DNA of 14,531 nt from Fidelibacterota bacterium (GTDB taxonomy: Bacteria; Fidelibacterota; Marinisomatia; Marinisomatales; S15-B10). The notes beneath the pieces were generated by a model. That model saw only the letters and a list, made by a program, of their open reading frames with translations, was not told the origin of the DNA and ran no database searches. The stretch covers positions 1 to 14,531 of the forward strand of contig NZHL01000009.1 in the NCBI GenBank assembly GCA_002691365.1, written 5' to 3'. Made by a program: the position numbers and the translations under genes. Positions 7,395 to 14,531 of this stretch are shown here, in pieces (position 1 is the first letter of the stretch; every line of letters starts with the position of its first letter).

Positions 7395-8825
7395 ATGAGA
7401 AAATATATAATTATTTTTATGTTATTTGTTTCAAACGTTATTTTCGCAGCTGGAAATGAAAATAATTATCATTTGAATGGTGCAGATATGTCTATTTTTT
7501 GGACAATACCGTTTGCTGGTATTTTGTTATCTATAGCCATAATACCTTTAATAGCGCCTCATTTTTGGCATAAAAATTTTGGTAAAATATCAGCCTTTTG
7601 GGCTCTTATTTTAATATTACCAATGTTATTTAGTTATGGTTTAAGTATTACAATATATGAAATCTTACATGTCTATCTTTTAGAGTATTTTCCATTTATA
7701 ATCCTTTTGTTAGCATTATATACGATATCAGGAGGAGTCAGAATAAAGGGTTCTTTACGAGGTACACCTGTTGTAAATCTTATTATATTAATTATTGGTA
7801 CTTTCCTTGCTAGTTGGATGGGTACAACTGGTGCTGCAATGTTATTAATAAGACCTATAATTAGAGCAAATGCTTGGAGAAAACATAAAACTCATATAAT
7901 TGTTTTTTTTATTTTTTTAGTTGCAAATGTTGGTGGCTCTCTGACCCCTTTGGGTGATCCACCACTGTTTTTAGGTTTTTTAAAAGGTGTAAATTTTTTC
8001 TGGACAACAAAAGCGATGTTTTTACCAATGATGTTGGTTGTAACTTTGTTGTTAATAGTTTTTTATTTTTACGATGTTTATTATCTTAATAAAGAAGATT
8101 CCAAAGTTGCTCCAATCGAAAAAAATGAAAAAGAACCTCTGAGTTTAGAAGGTTCATTTAATTTAATATTACTCTTTTTAGCAGTTGTTGCTGTATTACA
8201 AAGTGGAATTGATTCTCCCATAAAAGGAAAAGTAATTTTTAATCCAATGGGAATACATATTGAATTTCAAAATTTGATTAGAGATTTTTTACTTTTATTA
8301 TTGACGGTATTAAGTTGGACTTTAACTTCTAAGAAAATTAGAAAAGAAAATCAATTTACATGGTTTCCAATTCAAGAAGTAGCAAAGCTTTTTGCTGGTA
8401 TTTTCACAACTATTATTCCTGCAATTGCAATATTAAAAGCTGGTAATGATGGTGATATGAAGAGCATTATAGGAGCTGTTTCAACTTCTTCAGGTGAACC
8501 AATCAATATAGCATATTTCTGGTTAACTGGTATTTTATCTAGTTTTTTAGATAATGCACCAACTTATTTAGTTTTTTTTAATACTGCTGGAGGTGACCCA
8601 TCTATTTTAACTACGATTAAATATGATACACTATTAGCAATTTCAGCAGGGGCTGTATTTATGGGTGCAAATACATACATTGGGAATGCACCTAATTTTA
8701 TGGTAAAATCAATTGCGGAATCACAGAATATTGAAATGCCAAGTTTTTTTGGATACATGTTCAAATATTCTATTCCAATACTGATTCCGATTTTTATAAT
8801 TGTTTCCTTAATATTTTTTCTATAA
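7395..8825 (+). CDS. NhaD/CitMHS_2-type transporter, probable Na+/H+ antiporter
   Basis: This 476-residue polytopic protein belongs to the ion transporter (ArsB/NhaD/CitMHS) superfamily and most resembles proteins annotated as sodium:proton antiporters of the CitMHS_2 type. Residues 1-19 look like a cleavable signal peptide ending near IFAAG. There are many hydrophobic helices and a charged cytoplasmic-type loop at about 232-252. Two half-protein signatures are seen: ASWMGTTGAAMLLIRPI (139-155) with GGSLTPLGDPPLFLGF (180-195) in the first half, and SSFLDNAPTYLVFFN (382-396) with GANTYIGNAPNF (424-435) in the second. The internal pairing is typical of inverted-repeat carriers. Its position beside nqr and nqrM supports a sodium role, but the substrate cannot be proved from sequence; an organic anion such as citrate is possible. 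It probably begins the second transcription unit. Confidence 0.85.
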   Translation: MRKYIIIFMLFVSNVIFAAGNENNYHLNGADMSIFWTIPFAGILLSIAIIPLIAPHFWHKNFGKISAFWALILILPMLFSYGLSITIYEILHVYLLEYFPFIILLLALYTISGGVRIKGSLRGTPVVNLIILIIGTFLASWMGTTGAAMLLIRPIIRANAWRKHKTHIIVFFIFLVANVGGSLTPLGDPPLFLGFLKGVNFFWTTKAMFLPMMLVVTLLLIVFYFYDVYYLNKEDSKVAPIEKNEKEPLSLEGSFNLILLFLAVVAVLQSGIDSPIKGKVIFNPMGIHIEFQNLIRDFLLLLLTVLSWTLTSKKIRKENQFTWFPIQEVAKLFAGIFTTIIPAIAILKAGNDGDMKSIIGAVSTSSGEPINIAYFWLTGILSSFLDNAPTYLVFFNTAGGDPSILTTIKYDTLLAISAGAVFMGANTYIGNAPNFMVKSIAESQNIEMPSFFGYMFKYSIPILIPIFIIVSLIFFL

Positions 8826-8829
8826 TAGA

Positions 8830-9369
8830 TTGAGAATTACTAAGGTATATACTAAAACAGGTGATAATGGCACTACATCATTATCAGATGGTTCTAGGGT
8901 CAAAAAAAATTCGTTAAGAATTATATCTATTGGTTCAGTTGATGAACTTAACGCTAGTCTAGGTATGGTATTATCTACTCGGCCAGTAGAAATAATTTCA
9001 AAATTGTTACGTAAAATTCAAAATGATTTGTTTAACCTCGGAGGCGAGATATCTACAAAAGATTTAAACCTGAAATTAGTTTCTATTGATGACATTAAAT
9101 TATTAGAAGAATCAATAAATGAATTGAATAGTGATCTTCCAGCTTTAAAAGAATTTATTATGCCAAGAGGCACTGATATTGTGTCAAGATTACATTTTTC
9201 AAGAACAATTTGCAGAAGAGCTGAAGTAGATTTAGTCAATTTGAGTCAAATTGAAAAAATCAATAGTATTCATCTTATGTATTTAAATAGATTGTCGGAT
9301 TATTTATTTGTGTCAGCTAGATATCAAAATAATTATGATGAAAATAATGAAATTTTTTGGGATAAATAG
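8830..9369 (+). CDS. pduO: ATP:cob(I)alamin adenosyltransferase, PduO type
   Basis: The enzyme transfers the adenosyl group of ATP to reduced cobalamin, making coenzyme B12. The 179 residues are typical of the single-domain form. The N-terminal KVYTKTGDNGTTSL (5-18) is the ATP-binding signature. GSVDELNASLG (35-45), RTICRRAEVDL (125-135) and YLNRLSDYLFVSAR (151-164) are the other conserved blocks. The start is a TTG four bases after the preceding stop. No ribosome site is seen, but no alternative start preserves the ATP motif, so coupling to the upstream gene is likely. There is no room for a B12 riboswitch. No AdoCbl-dependent mutase or reductase is in the window, so the user enzyme is elsewhere. 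The enzyme is also called MMAB or CobO-like. Confidence 0.93.
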   Translation: MRITKVYTKTGDNGTTSLSDGSRVKKNSLRIISIGSVDELNASLGMVLSTRPVEIISKLLRKIQNDLFNLGGEISTKDLNLKLVSIDDIKLLEESINELNSDLPALKEFIMPRGTDIVSRLHFSRTICRRAEVDLVNLSQIEKINSIHLMYLNRLSDYLFVSARYQNNYDENNEIFWDK

Positions 9370-9380
9370 TTTAATTAAAT

Positions 9381-9386
9381 AAGGAG
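9381..9386 (+). promoter_or_regulatory. Strong Shine-Dalgarno site supporting the GTG start of yajC
   Basis: AAGGAG lies seven bases before the GTG at 9394. It is the most complete ribosome site in the window and fixes the yajC start. Confidence 0.7.
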
Positions 9387-9393
9387 CGATATT

Positions 9394-9705
9394 GTGGATT
9401 TTTTGTATGCTCAAAGCTCATCAGATAGTAGCTTTTTAAGTTTCTTACCGTTTATTTTAATGGTTATGGTTATATATTTTTTAATGCTTAGGCCTCAAAT
9501 GAAACAACAAAAGGAAAGAAAGAAAATGTTGGAAAATTTGAAGAAAGGGGACAAGATTATCACATCGGGTGGTATTTATGGTACTATAGCCGGTTTTAAA
9601 GGAAACAATAGTATCGTAATACTTGATATTGATAAAAATGTTACTATAAAAATCAGCAAATCTGCTATATCAGGTAGCCAATCTATTGATGAGAAAAAAG
9701 ATTAA
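9394..9705 (+). CDS. yajC: Preprotein translocase accessory subunit YajC
   Basis: YajC is a small inner-membrane protein that joins SecDF in the Sec holotranslocon. The 103 residues have the normal build: a short N-terminal tail, one membrane helix (about 15-33), the diagnostic MLRPQMKQQKERKKM just after it, and a small cytoplasmic domain with GDKIITSGGIYGTIAGF (52-68). The GTG start is fixed by a strong ribosome site, with a clear gap from the previous gene. Its stop overlaps the def start as TAATG. secD and secF are not adjacent here; instead yajC heads a translation and protein-maturation run. Confidence 0.95.
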   Translation: MDFLYAQSSSDSSFLSFLPFILMVMVIYFLMLRPQMKQQKERKKMLENLKKGDKIITSGGIYGTIAGFKGNNSIVILDIDKNVTIKISKSAISGSQSIDEKKD

Positions 9706-10202
9706 TGTCTGTTCAAGGTTTAGTTAAATTTGATAATCCAATTTTAAAAAAAGTTTTAAAACCAGTCAAAAATTTTGAAGATGTAGAAAATATCATATCT
9801 AATATGTATGATACAATGTATGAAAATGACGGTATTGGACTTGCAGCAAATCAAATTGGAATAGATTTGAATATAATCATTGTTGATTTATCACATATTG
9901 ATTCTAATTTTCATCCAAAAACATATATAAATGGTAAAATTTTAGAAAAAACTGGTAGTAAAATTATGGAGGAGGGATGTCTGAGTTTGCCAAAAATTAA
10001 ATTAGAAGTCAATCGAGCAGAAAAAATTTATTTTTATTATGAGGACAAGAATGGAAATCCATTTAAAGAAGATTTAAATGGATTATTATCAACTGTAATT
10101 CAACATGAAATGGATCATGTCAATGGTAGATTGATTATTGATTACGCATCAAAGATTCAAAAACAACAATTTTTAAAAACACTTCAAAAACTTCACGAAT
10201 AA
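9705..10202 (+). CDS. def: Peptide deformylase
   Basis: Deformylase removes the N-formyl group from nascent proteins at the ribosome exit, using a metal ion held by one Cys and two His. The 165 residues match the usual ~165-170. All three motifs are intact: GIGLAANQIG (43-52) with Gln50, EGCLSLP (90-96) with metal ligand Cys92, and QHEMDHVNG (133-141) with His134, catalytic Glu135 and His138. The ATG overlaps the yajC stop by one base. fmt, which installs the formyl group on initiator tRNA, follows 16 bases later. Nothing appears missing, so an active enzyme is expected. Confidence 0.97.
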   Translation: MSVQGLVKFDNPILKKVLKPVKNFEDVENIISNMYDTMYENDGIGLAANQIGIDLNIIIVDLSHIDSNFHPKTYINGKILEKTGSKIMEEGCLSLPKIKLEVNRAEKIYFYYEDKNGNPFKEDLNGLLSTVIQHEMDHVNGRLIIDYASKIQKQQFLKTLQKLHE

Positions 10203-10218
10203 TTCAAATATAAATCAA

Positions 10219-11154
10219 GTGAATTCAGCAAGAATATTATTTATAGGAAATCCTGAATTTTCAATTCCATCATTAAATAATATAGTATATTCTCATCATA
10301 AATTAGTTGGTGTTGTAACATCAATAGATAAAATGAAAGGAAGAGGAAAAAAATTTTCTGAAACTTCAATATCTGAAAGATCAAAAGAATTAAATTTACC
10401 CTTATATAAACCAAAAAATTTGAATGATAAAAATTTTTTGAATCAAATCAAAAAATTAGATATTGATTTTATAATTGTTGTAGCATTTAGAATATTACCA
10501 GATTCATTATTGAGAATTCCTAAATATGGTTCTATTAATCTTCATCCATCTTTATTACCTAGATATCGTGGAGCTGCACCTTTGCAGTGGTCAATTATAA
10601 ATTCTGAAACTTATTCTGGTATTACTACTTTTTTAGTTTCAAATAAATTAGATAAGGGGGATGTTTTAAAAAGTACTCCATTTATAATTTTTCCTGATGA
10701 TGATTACGGTAGTTTATATTTTAGGTCTTCAAAAATCGGTTCAAAATTATTATTAAAAACAATAGATGAATTTATTAATAAAGAAATTTTTCCAATTCCT
10801 CAAAAAAATGAAAATTCAACAAAAGCACCAAAAATTTTTCCTAATGATTGTAAAATAAATTGGAATATATCAGCAAATAAGATAAAAAATAAAACTTTAG
10901 CATTTTCTCCTTATCCTGGTGCGTATACTTTTTTTAAAAATAAAAGATTAAAAATCTTTTCTAGTTTACCATCATTAAAGAATTATAAAAAAAAATATGG
11001 AGAAATTATCGAAATAAATAAAAACTCATTCTTGGTTCAATGTAAAAATAGTAGCTTAAAAATTTATCAAGTTCAATATGAAGGAAGAAAAAAAATGAAA
11101 TCTTCTGAATTCATTTTAGGTAATAAGTTAGAAATTGGGGATTTTTTTGAATAA
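10219..11154 (+). CDS. fmt: Methionyl-tRNA formyltransferase
   Basis: Fmt transfers a formyl group from 10-formyltetrahydrofolate to Met-tRNA of the initiator, marking it for translation initiation. The 311 residues match the family's ~310. The N-terminal Rossmann-like domain begins ARILFIGNPEFSIPSL. The catalytic residues are Asn107 and His109 in SINLHPSLLPRYRGAAP and Asp145 in NKLDKGDV. SLLPRYRG is the folate-site loop. The smaller C-terminal tRNA-binding domain begins near KIFPNDCKINW (about 205-215). The start is a GTG without an obvious ribosome site; the next residues fit the family N-terminus. The 3' end overlaps rsmB by a few bases. Confidence 0.96.
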   Translation: MNSARILFIGNPEFSIPSLNNIVYSHHKLVGVVTSIDKMKGRGKKFSETSISERSKELNLPLYKPKNLNDKNFLNQIKKLDIDFIIVVAFRILPDSLLRIPKYGSINLHPSLLPRYRGAAPLQWSIINSETYSGITTFLVSNKLDKGDVLKSTPFIIFPDDDYGSLYFRSSKIGSKLLLKTIDEFINKEIFPIPQKNENSTKAPKIFPNDCKINWNISANKIKNKTLAFSPYPGAYTFFKNKRLKIFSSLPSLKNYKKKYGEIIEINKNSFLVQCKNSSLKIYQVQYEGRKKMKSSEFILGNKLEIGDFFE

Positions 11155-12484
11155 TAAAATTCAACCAAGAGAGCATGTAATTAAAATTTGTGAAACATTT
11201 GATAATCATGGATTAAAGTTATCAATTATAATGAATGATTATTTTTTAAAAAATAAAGTATCAAAAAGTAAAAGACCTGAAATAACATTTTTAGTTCAAG
11301 AAATTATGAGAAAAAAGAATTATTTGGATTTTTTAATTAATAAAACATTTAAAGGTGATTATTTTAAATCTCATTCTTTTTTAAAAAACACTTTAAGGTT
11401 GGGATCATATGAGATTATTTATAGATCTCATATTCCTGATTTTGCTGTTGTAAATGAAGCAGTTGCTATTATTAAAAAAAAATTAGGTAAATCTCCAGCT
11501 GGATTAGTTAATGCAATTTTAAGAAAAATAAAAAATATAGATAATGGTATTAATAAATCTTTAAGTCAAAAATCATCAATTAATGATTTAAGTATTATTT
11601 TATCTCATCCAAAATGGATTTTAAAAAAATGGAAAAATAATTTTGGTTGGGAAAAAATGATATCTTTATGTGAGTGGAACAATAAGATACCTGATCTTAC
11701 ATTAAGAATTAATACTAATAAAATTGATGTTGACACTTTTAAAAATTATTTAAATAAAAAAAATTTTTTATTTAAGGATTCTGAAATTTTACCTGAGTTT
11801 TTGATAATAAAAAATGGATCTCTTCTAAGAAATTCATCAATGTTTAAAGAGGGGTTTTTTTCATTTCAAGATATTTCATCTGGTTTAATATCAAACTTAG
11901 TAGATATTAAAATAAAAGATTCATTTATTGATGCTTGTGCTGCACCTGGAGGAAAATGTTCTTTTTTAGCTGAAAAAACAAATAGTAAATTATCAATTCA
12001 AGCTTTTGATATAGATTCTAATAGAATAAAATTATTACATCAAACAATTGATAGGCTAAATATTAAATCAATAACAATTTCAAAAAAAGATGCTTCATGT
12101 GATTCATTTCCAGTATCGAATAAAATTTTAATTGATGTCCCTTGCACGGGTACAGGTGTTATGTCTAAAAGAGCAGATTTAAGATGGCGAAGAAAGCCTA
12201 ATCATTTAAATGAAATGATAGAGATTCAAAAAAAAATTTTAAATAACATGTCTAAATTTATTGGAATTGGAGGAGAAATTATCTACTCAACATGTTCTTT
12301 AGAGAAAGAGGAAAATTGGGATATAATTGATGATTTTTTATCTAGGACTGATAAGTTTAAATTTATATCATCAAAAAATTTAGTTCCTTCAAATTTTATC
12401 GATCATAGAGGTGCTCTATCTACTTTTCCAAGTATTCATAAAATAGATGGAGTTTTTGGAGTTAAATTAAAGAGAATATTATGA
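11147..12484 (+). CDS. rsmB: 16S rRNA (cytosine-967 C5)-methyltransferase RsmB
   Basis: RsmB methylates C967 of 16S rRNA using S-adenosylmethionine. I use the TTG at 11147 (445 residues) because GGGGA at 11137-11141 is well spaced from it; a TTG at 11135 would add four residues. An N-terminal NusB-like RNA-binding domain (about 1-135) includes NTLRLGSYEIIY and VNEAVAI. The methyltransferase domain follows with motif I DACAAPGGK (263-271), motif IV DVPCTGTGVMSKR with Cys333, and motif VI IYSTCSLEKEEN with catalytic Cys383. It overlaps fmt by eight bases, and its stop overlaps the next gene's start as ATGA. It is slightly longer than the ~430 residues of E. coli RsmB. Confidence 0.95.
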   Translation: MNNKIQPREHVIKICETFDNHGLKLSIIMNDYFLKNKVSKSKRPEITFLVQEIMRKKNYLDFLINKTFKGDYFKSHSFLKNTLRLGSYEIIYRSHIPDFAVVNEAVAIIKKKLGKSPAGLVNAILRKIKNIDNGINKSLSQKSSINDLSIILSHPKWILKKWKNNFGWEKMISLCEWNNKIPDLTLRINTNKIDVDTFKNYLNKKNFLFKDSEILPEFLIIKNGSLLRNSSMFKEGFFSFQDISSGLISNLVDIKIKDSFIDACAAPGGKCSFLAEKTNSKLSIQAFDIDSNRIKLLHQTIDRLNIKSITISKKDASCDSFPVSNKILIDVPCTGTGVMSKRADLRWRRKPNHLNEMIEIQKKILNNMSKFIGIGGEIIYSTCSLEKEENWDIIDDFLSRTDKFKFISSKNLVPSNFIDHRGALSTFPSIHKIDGVFGVKLKRIL

Positions 12485-13242
12485 AAAAAATTTACTACCA
12501 AATAATCATGTTATTTTTCGTTTTTTCAATGGGAATGTTAATTTTTGATAAATTAATTATGCCATTTTATATTAGAGAAAATTTGGATAGAAATTTACCA
12601 AATGTAAAAGGTTATTCTTTTGTACGTGCTAAAGAAACTTTAGAATCTGAGGGATTTCATGTGAAAAAAGGAGACATTCAATATACAAATAAGTTTTCAG
12701 AGGGAACTATTATAGACCAATTCCCTGACCCCACTAGAAGAGTTAAGCCGGGAAGAACAATTCATTTGACAATAGCTCAAAGAGAGAAAATGGTATTAAT
12801 ACCAGATTTGATTGGTAAATCTATAAGAAGTGGAAGATTAGAGTTAACTGATTCAGGTTTATTAATTGACACCCTAATTGCTGAATTTGATCCAGATATT
12901 CCCATTGATGTAATACGATGGCAATATCCAAGAGCTGGTGATTATTTGAGAAAAGGAAGTGGTCTTAAAATCATAATTAGTAAAGGTAAGCCACCTAATT
13001 TTTATGAAGTTCCTCAGTTATTTGGTTTAAGTATGGACAAAGGTGAAAAACTTTTAAATAAATCAAAATTATATTTAGGAAAAGTGAATTACAGACAAAA
13101 TGAAGATCTTGTACCTTATACAATTTTAGAACAATCAATTGTTTCTGGTACTATTTTAGATAAGCCCCAATCAATTGATGTTACTGTAAGTATTTTGGAA
13201 TTAGATGATCTTTATAATCAACTTACCAATCCAATTGAATAA
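12481..13242 (+). CDS. Membrane-anchored protein with three PASTA domains, no kinase
   Basis: The 253-residue protein has an N-terminal membrane helix (about 6-27) followed by three PASTA repeats at roughly 39-99, 106-169 and 175-239. Each starts with a PxL/PxV-type segment (LPNVKGYSFVRAKETL, IPDLIGKSIRSGRLEL, VPQLFGLSMDKGEKLL) and includes a PxxGxxLxKG-like turn or its degraded form (FPDPTRRVKPG, YPRAGDYLRKG). PASTA domains are known to bind peptidoglycan or beta-lactams when extracytoplasmic, as in PknB-type kinases and some penicillin-binding proteins. Here there is no kinase or transpeptidase domain, so a cell-wall or periplasmic binding role is inference only. It overlaps rsmB as ATGA and is followed after one base by the lipid kinase gene. 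Confidence 0.9.
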   Translation: MKKIYYQIIMLFFVFSMGMLIFDKLIMPFYIRENLDRNLPNVKGYSFVRAKETLESEGFHVKKGDIQYTNKFSEGTIIDQFPDPTRRVKPGRTIHLTIAQREKMVLIPDLIGKSIRSGRLELTDSGLLIDTLIAEFDPDIPIDVIRWQYPRAGDYLRKGSGLKIIISKGKPPNFYEVPQLFGLSMDKGEKLLNKSKLYLGKVNYRQNEDLVPYTILEQSIVSGTILDKPQSIDVTVSILELDDLYNQLTNPIE

Positions 13243-13243
13243 A

Positions 13244-13822
13244 ATGAATTTCAAAAACGAATTATATAGAAAACTCATACATTTAGCTTCAGTAATTATT
13301 CCTATGAGTTATTATTTTTTTTTTAGTAGAGAAATAATTTTATTAATACTTTTTTTTGTTTCTATATGTTTTATAATTATAGAAATCTTAAGAATAAACA
13401 ATTTATTAATTAATCAAATTTTTTTTAAAGTTTTTGGTTTAATGATAAGAAAATCAGAGAAGAAAAAATTTACGGGTGCTACTATTACCTTTATTTCATG
13501 TTTTTTTTTAATTATGATTTTTGAGAAAAATATTGCTGTTTATTCTATGTTGATTTTATGTATATCTGATGCAATTGCAGCTATTGTTGGTAAAAAATGG
13601 GGGAAAAATAAAATATTTGATAAAACCTTTGAGGGAAGTTTAGCCTTTTTTTTAGTATCAACCTTGATTGGTTTGTTATTTTTAGATATAAAAATTATAG
13701 GTTTGTTTATATCATCAATAATTGCAACTGTTGCAGAATTAATTCCATCTCCAATTAATGACAATATAATAGTTCCTTTTTCTGTAGGTTCAACAATTTC
13801 ATTTTATTATCTATTTGTATGA
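13244..13822 (+). CDS. SEC59/Dgk1-type lipid kinase (diacylglycerol or polyprenol kinase family)
   Basis: This 192-residue polytopic membrane protein fits the dolichol kinase/CTP-dependent diacylglycerol kinase family (COG0170), related to phosphatidate cytidylyltransferases. Motifs in order are ELYRKLIHLASVIIP (6-20), KKKFTGATITF (73-83), SDAIAAIVGKKWGK (108-121), FDKTFEGSLAFF (125-136) and AELIPSPINDNIIVPF (164-179). These are the charged blocks expected to bind nucleotide and phosphate. I start at the ATG one base after the preceding stop; an ATG at 13205 would add 13 residues and overlap the PASTA gene by 38 bases, and the family N-terminus does not need it. The lipid substrate (diacylglycerol, undecaprenol or a phytol-like alcohol) cannot be told from sequence. 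It overlaps the next gene as ATGA. Confidence 0.85.
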   Translation: MNFKNELYRKLIHLASVIIPMSYYFFFSREIILLILFFVSICFIIIEILRINNLLINQIFFKVFGLMIRKSEKKKFTGATITFISCFFLIMIFEKNIAVYSMLILCISDAIAAIVGKKWGKNKIFDKTFEGSLAFFLVSTLIGLLFLDIKIIGLFISSIIATVAELIPSPINDNIIVPFSVGSTISFYYLFV

Positions 13823-14531
13823 GTTTTTTATCCCCTAATATTCTTTGGGCATTAATTTTTGCTTTCATTCCATTAATTATTCATATTTTCAACAAGTTAA
13901 CTACAAAAACAATCAATTTTAGTAGTATACAGTTTTTGAAAAAATTAGAAACTAGTAAAATTAAATTTTTCAAAATAAAAGAATTAGTATTGTTATTATT
14001 AAGAACACTAATTATAATTTTTTTAGTTTTAGCTTTTTCTAGACCTGTTATATCTGGATATTTTACTATTACTGGTTCATCAAATCAATCAAGTCATATT
14101 GCAATTATTATTGATAATTCAGCTTCAATGTCCTACGAGGATAACCAAATTTCTTTTTTTGATAAATCAAAAAACAATGCATATGAGTTATTAACAAAAT
14201 TAAATAACAATTTTTTTCTTGACGTTTATCAAACCACTCCATTTAAAAGAGTTGCATCTGAAAGAATAATTAATCAAAAAAGAATTATGGAAATTTTAAA
14301 TAAAATTTCAATTTCAGGAGGTAAAGATAATATTTACGACGTAATTAACTCATCGTTAAAATCATCAGATAAATTAAATAAAGTGTTTGGTGATATTCCT
14401 AACAAAGAATTATATATTTTTAGTGATTTCCCTGCTTCAATTCTTAAAAATGAAAAAATAGATTTAATGGGTTGGAGAACTTATTTATTCATGATGGATG
14501 AATTTAAAAAAAACATAAGAATTAATGAAGC
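13819..14531 (+). CDS. BatA/two-anchor protein with von Willebrand A domain, 3'-truncated by window edge
   Basis: The frame opens with ATG at 13819 and stays open to the last base, showing 237 codons of a longer protein. The N-terminus has two membrane helices (about 5-24 and 55-74) around NFSSIQFLKKLE and ends with AFSRPVISG. This matches the two-anchor Bat-type N-terminal domain (aerotolerance-type, TIGR02226). A von Willebrand A domain follows, with strand IAIIIDNSASMS giving an intact DxSxS metal site at residues 99-103, and a later ELYIFSDF strand. In Bacteroidota and relatives such proteins are often 600-700 residues. Function is not well defined; envelope-linked roles near MoxR-type ATPases are known for Bat proteins. 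It overlaps the lipid kinase as ATGA, so it belongs to the same run. Confidence 0.88.
   Translation, partial: MSFLSPNILWALIFAFIPLIIHIFNKLTTKTINFSSIQFLKKLETSKIKFFKIKELVLLLLRTLIIIFLVLAFSRPVISGYFTITGSSNQSSHIAIIIDNSASMSYEDNQISFFDKSKNNAYELLTKLNNNFFLDVYQTTPFKRVASERIINQKRIMEILNKISISGGKDNIYDVINSSLKSSDKLNKVFGDIPNKELYIFSDFPASILKNEKIDLMGWRTYLFMMDEFKKNIRINE

Noticed and set aside
8564..9239. Two short - strand open frames inside the carrier and adenosyltransferase genes
   Set aside because: Both are fully antisense to conserved genes and have no motif or ribosome site.
9370..9379. Perfect 10-base palindrome TTTAATTAAA before yajC
   Set aside because: It is all A/T in an AT-rich genome and too short to support an operator or terminator call.
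13540..13764. Open frame of 74 codons on the - strand inside the lipid kinase gene
   Set aside because: It is antisense to the conserved kinase motifs and resembles no known protein.

Overview
The window is a compact, strongly AT-rich bacterial stretch, almost entirely coding. It holds 17 protein genes, 16 on the + strand and one small gene on the - strand. I see no rRNA, tRNA, insertion sequence, CRISPR array or phage gene. TTG and GTG starts are frequent, and many genes overlap by 1 to 13 bases or sit within a few bases of each other. Several features together suggest a marine, AT-rich member of the Bacteroidota/Marinimicrobia (SAR406) neighbourhood: complex I next to Na+-NQR, a CitMHS_2/NhaD-like transporter, a stand-alone PASTA protein, and a BatA-type anchored von Willebrand protein. 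This placement is inference from gene content, not a phylogenetic result.

Region 1 (1-7111) is respiratory. It opens inside nuoN, the last subunit of proton-pumping complex I, and runs directly into a complete nqrABCDEF operon for the Na+-translocating NADH:quinone oxidoreductase. The key cofactor residues are visible: covalent-FMN threonines in NqrB and NqrC, cluster cysteines in NqrD and NqrE, and the [2Fe-2S], FAD and NADH sites in NqrF.

Region 2 (7112-8825) contains nqrM, the NQR maturation factor, on the opposite strand and convergent with nqrF. A short AT-rich divergent intergenic region separates it from a polytopic Na+/H+ antiporter-like transporter. Regions 1 and 2 together describe sodium-based energetics: NQR exports Na+ using NADH, and the transporter may exchange Na+ for H+.

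Region 3 (8830-12484) is housekeeping: a PduO-type cobalamin adenosyltransferase, then yajC (Sec translocon accessory), def (peptide deformylase), fmt (Met-tRNA formyltransferase) and rsmB (16S rRNA m5C methyltransferase). Fmt and Def act at opposite ends of the N-formylmethionine cycle.

Region 4 (12481-14531) is envelope-related and continues the same run: a membrane-anchored three-PASTA protein without a kinase domain, a SEC59-type lipid (diacylglycerol/polyprenol) kinase, and the 5' part of a BatA/two-anchor protein with a von Willebrand A domain, cut by the window end.

No clearly undescribed system is present. The points worth a second look are the nuoN-nqrA junction, the opposite-strand placement of nqrM, and the PASTA-only protein in the def-fmt-rsmB neighbourhood, where Firmicutes carry a PASTA kinase.
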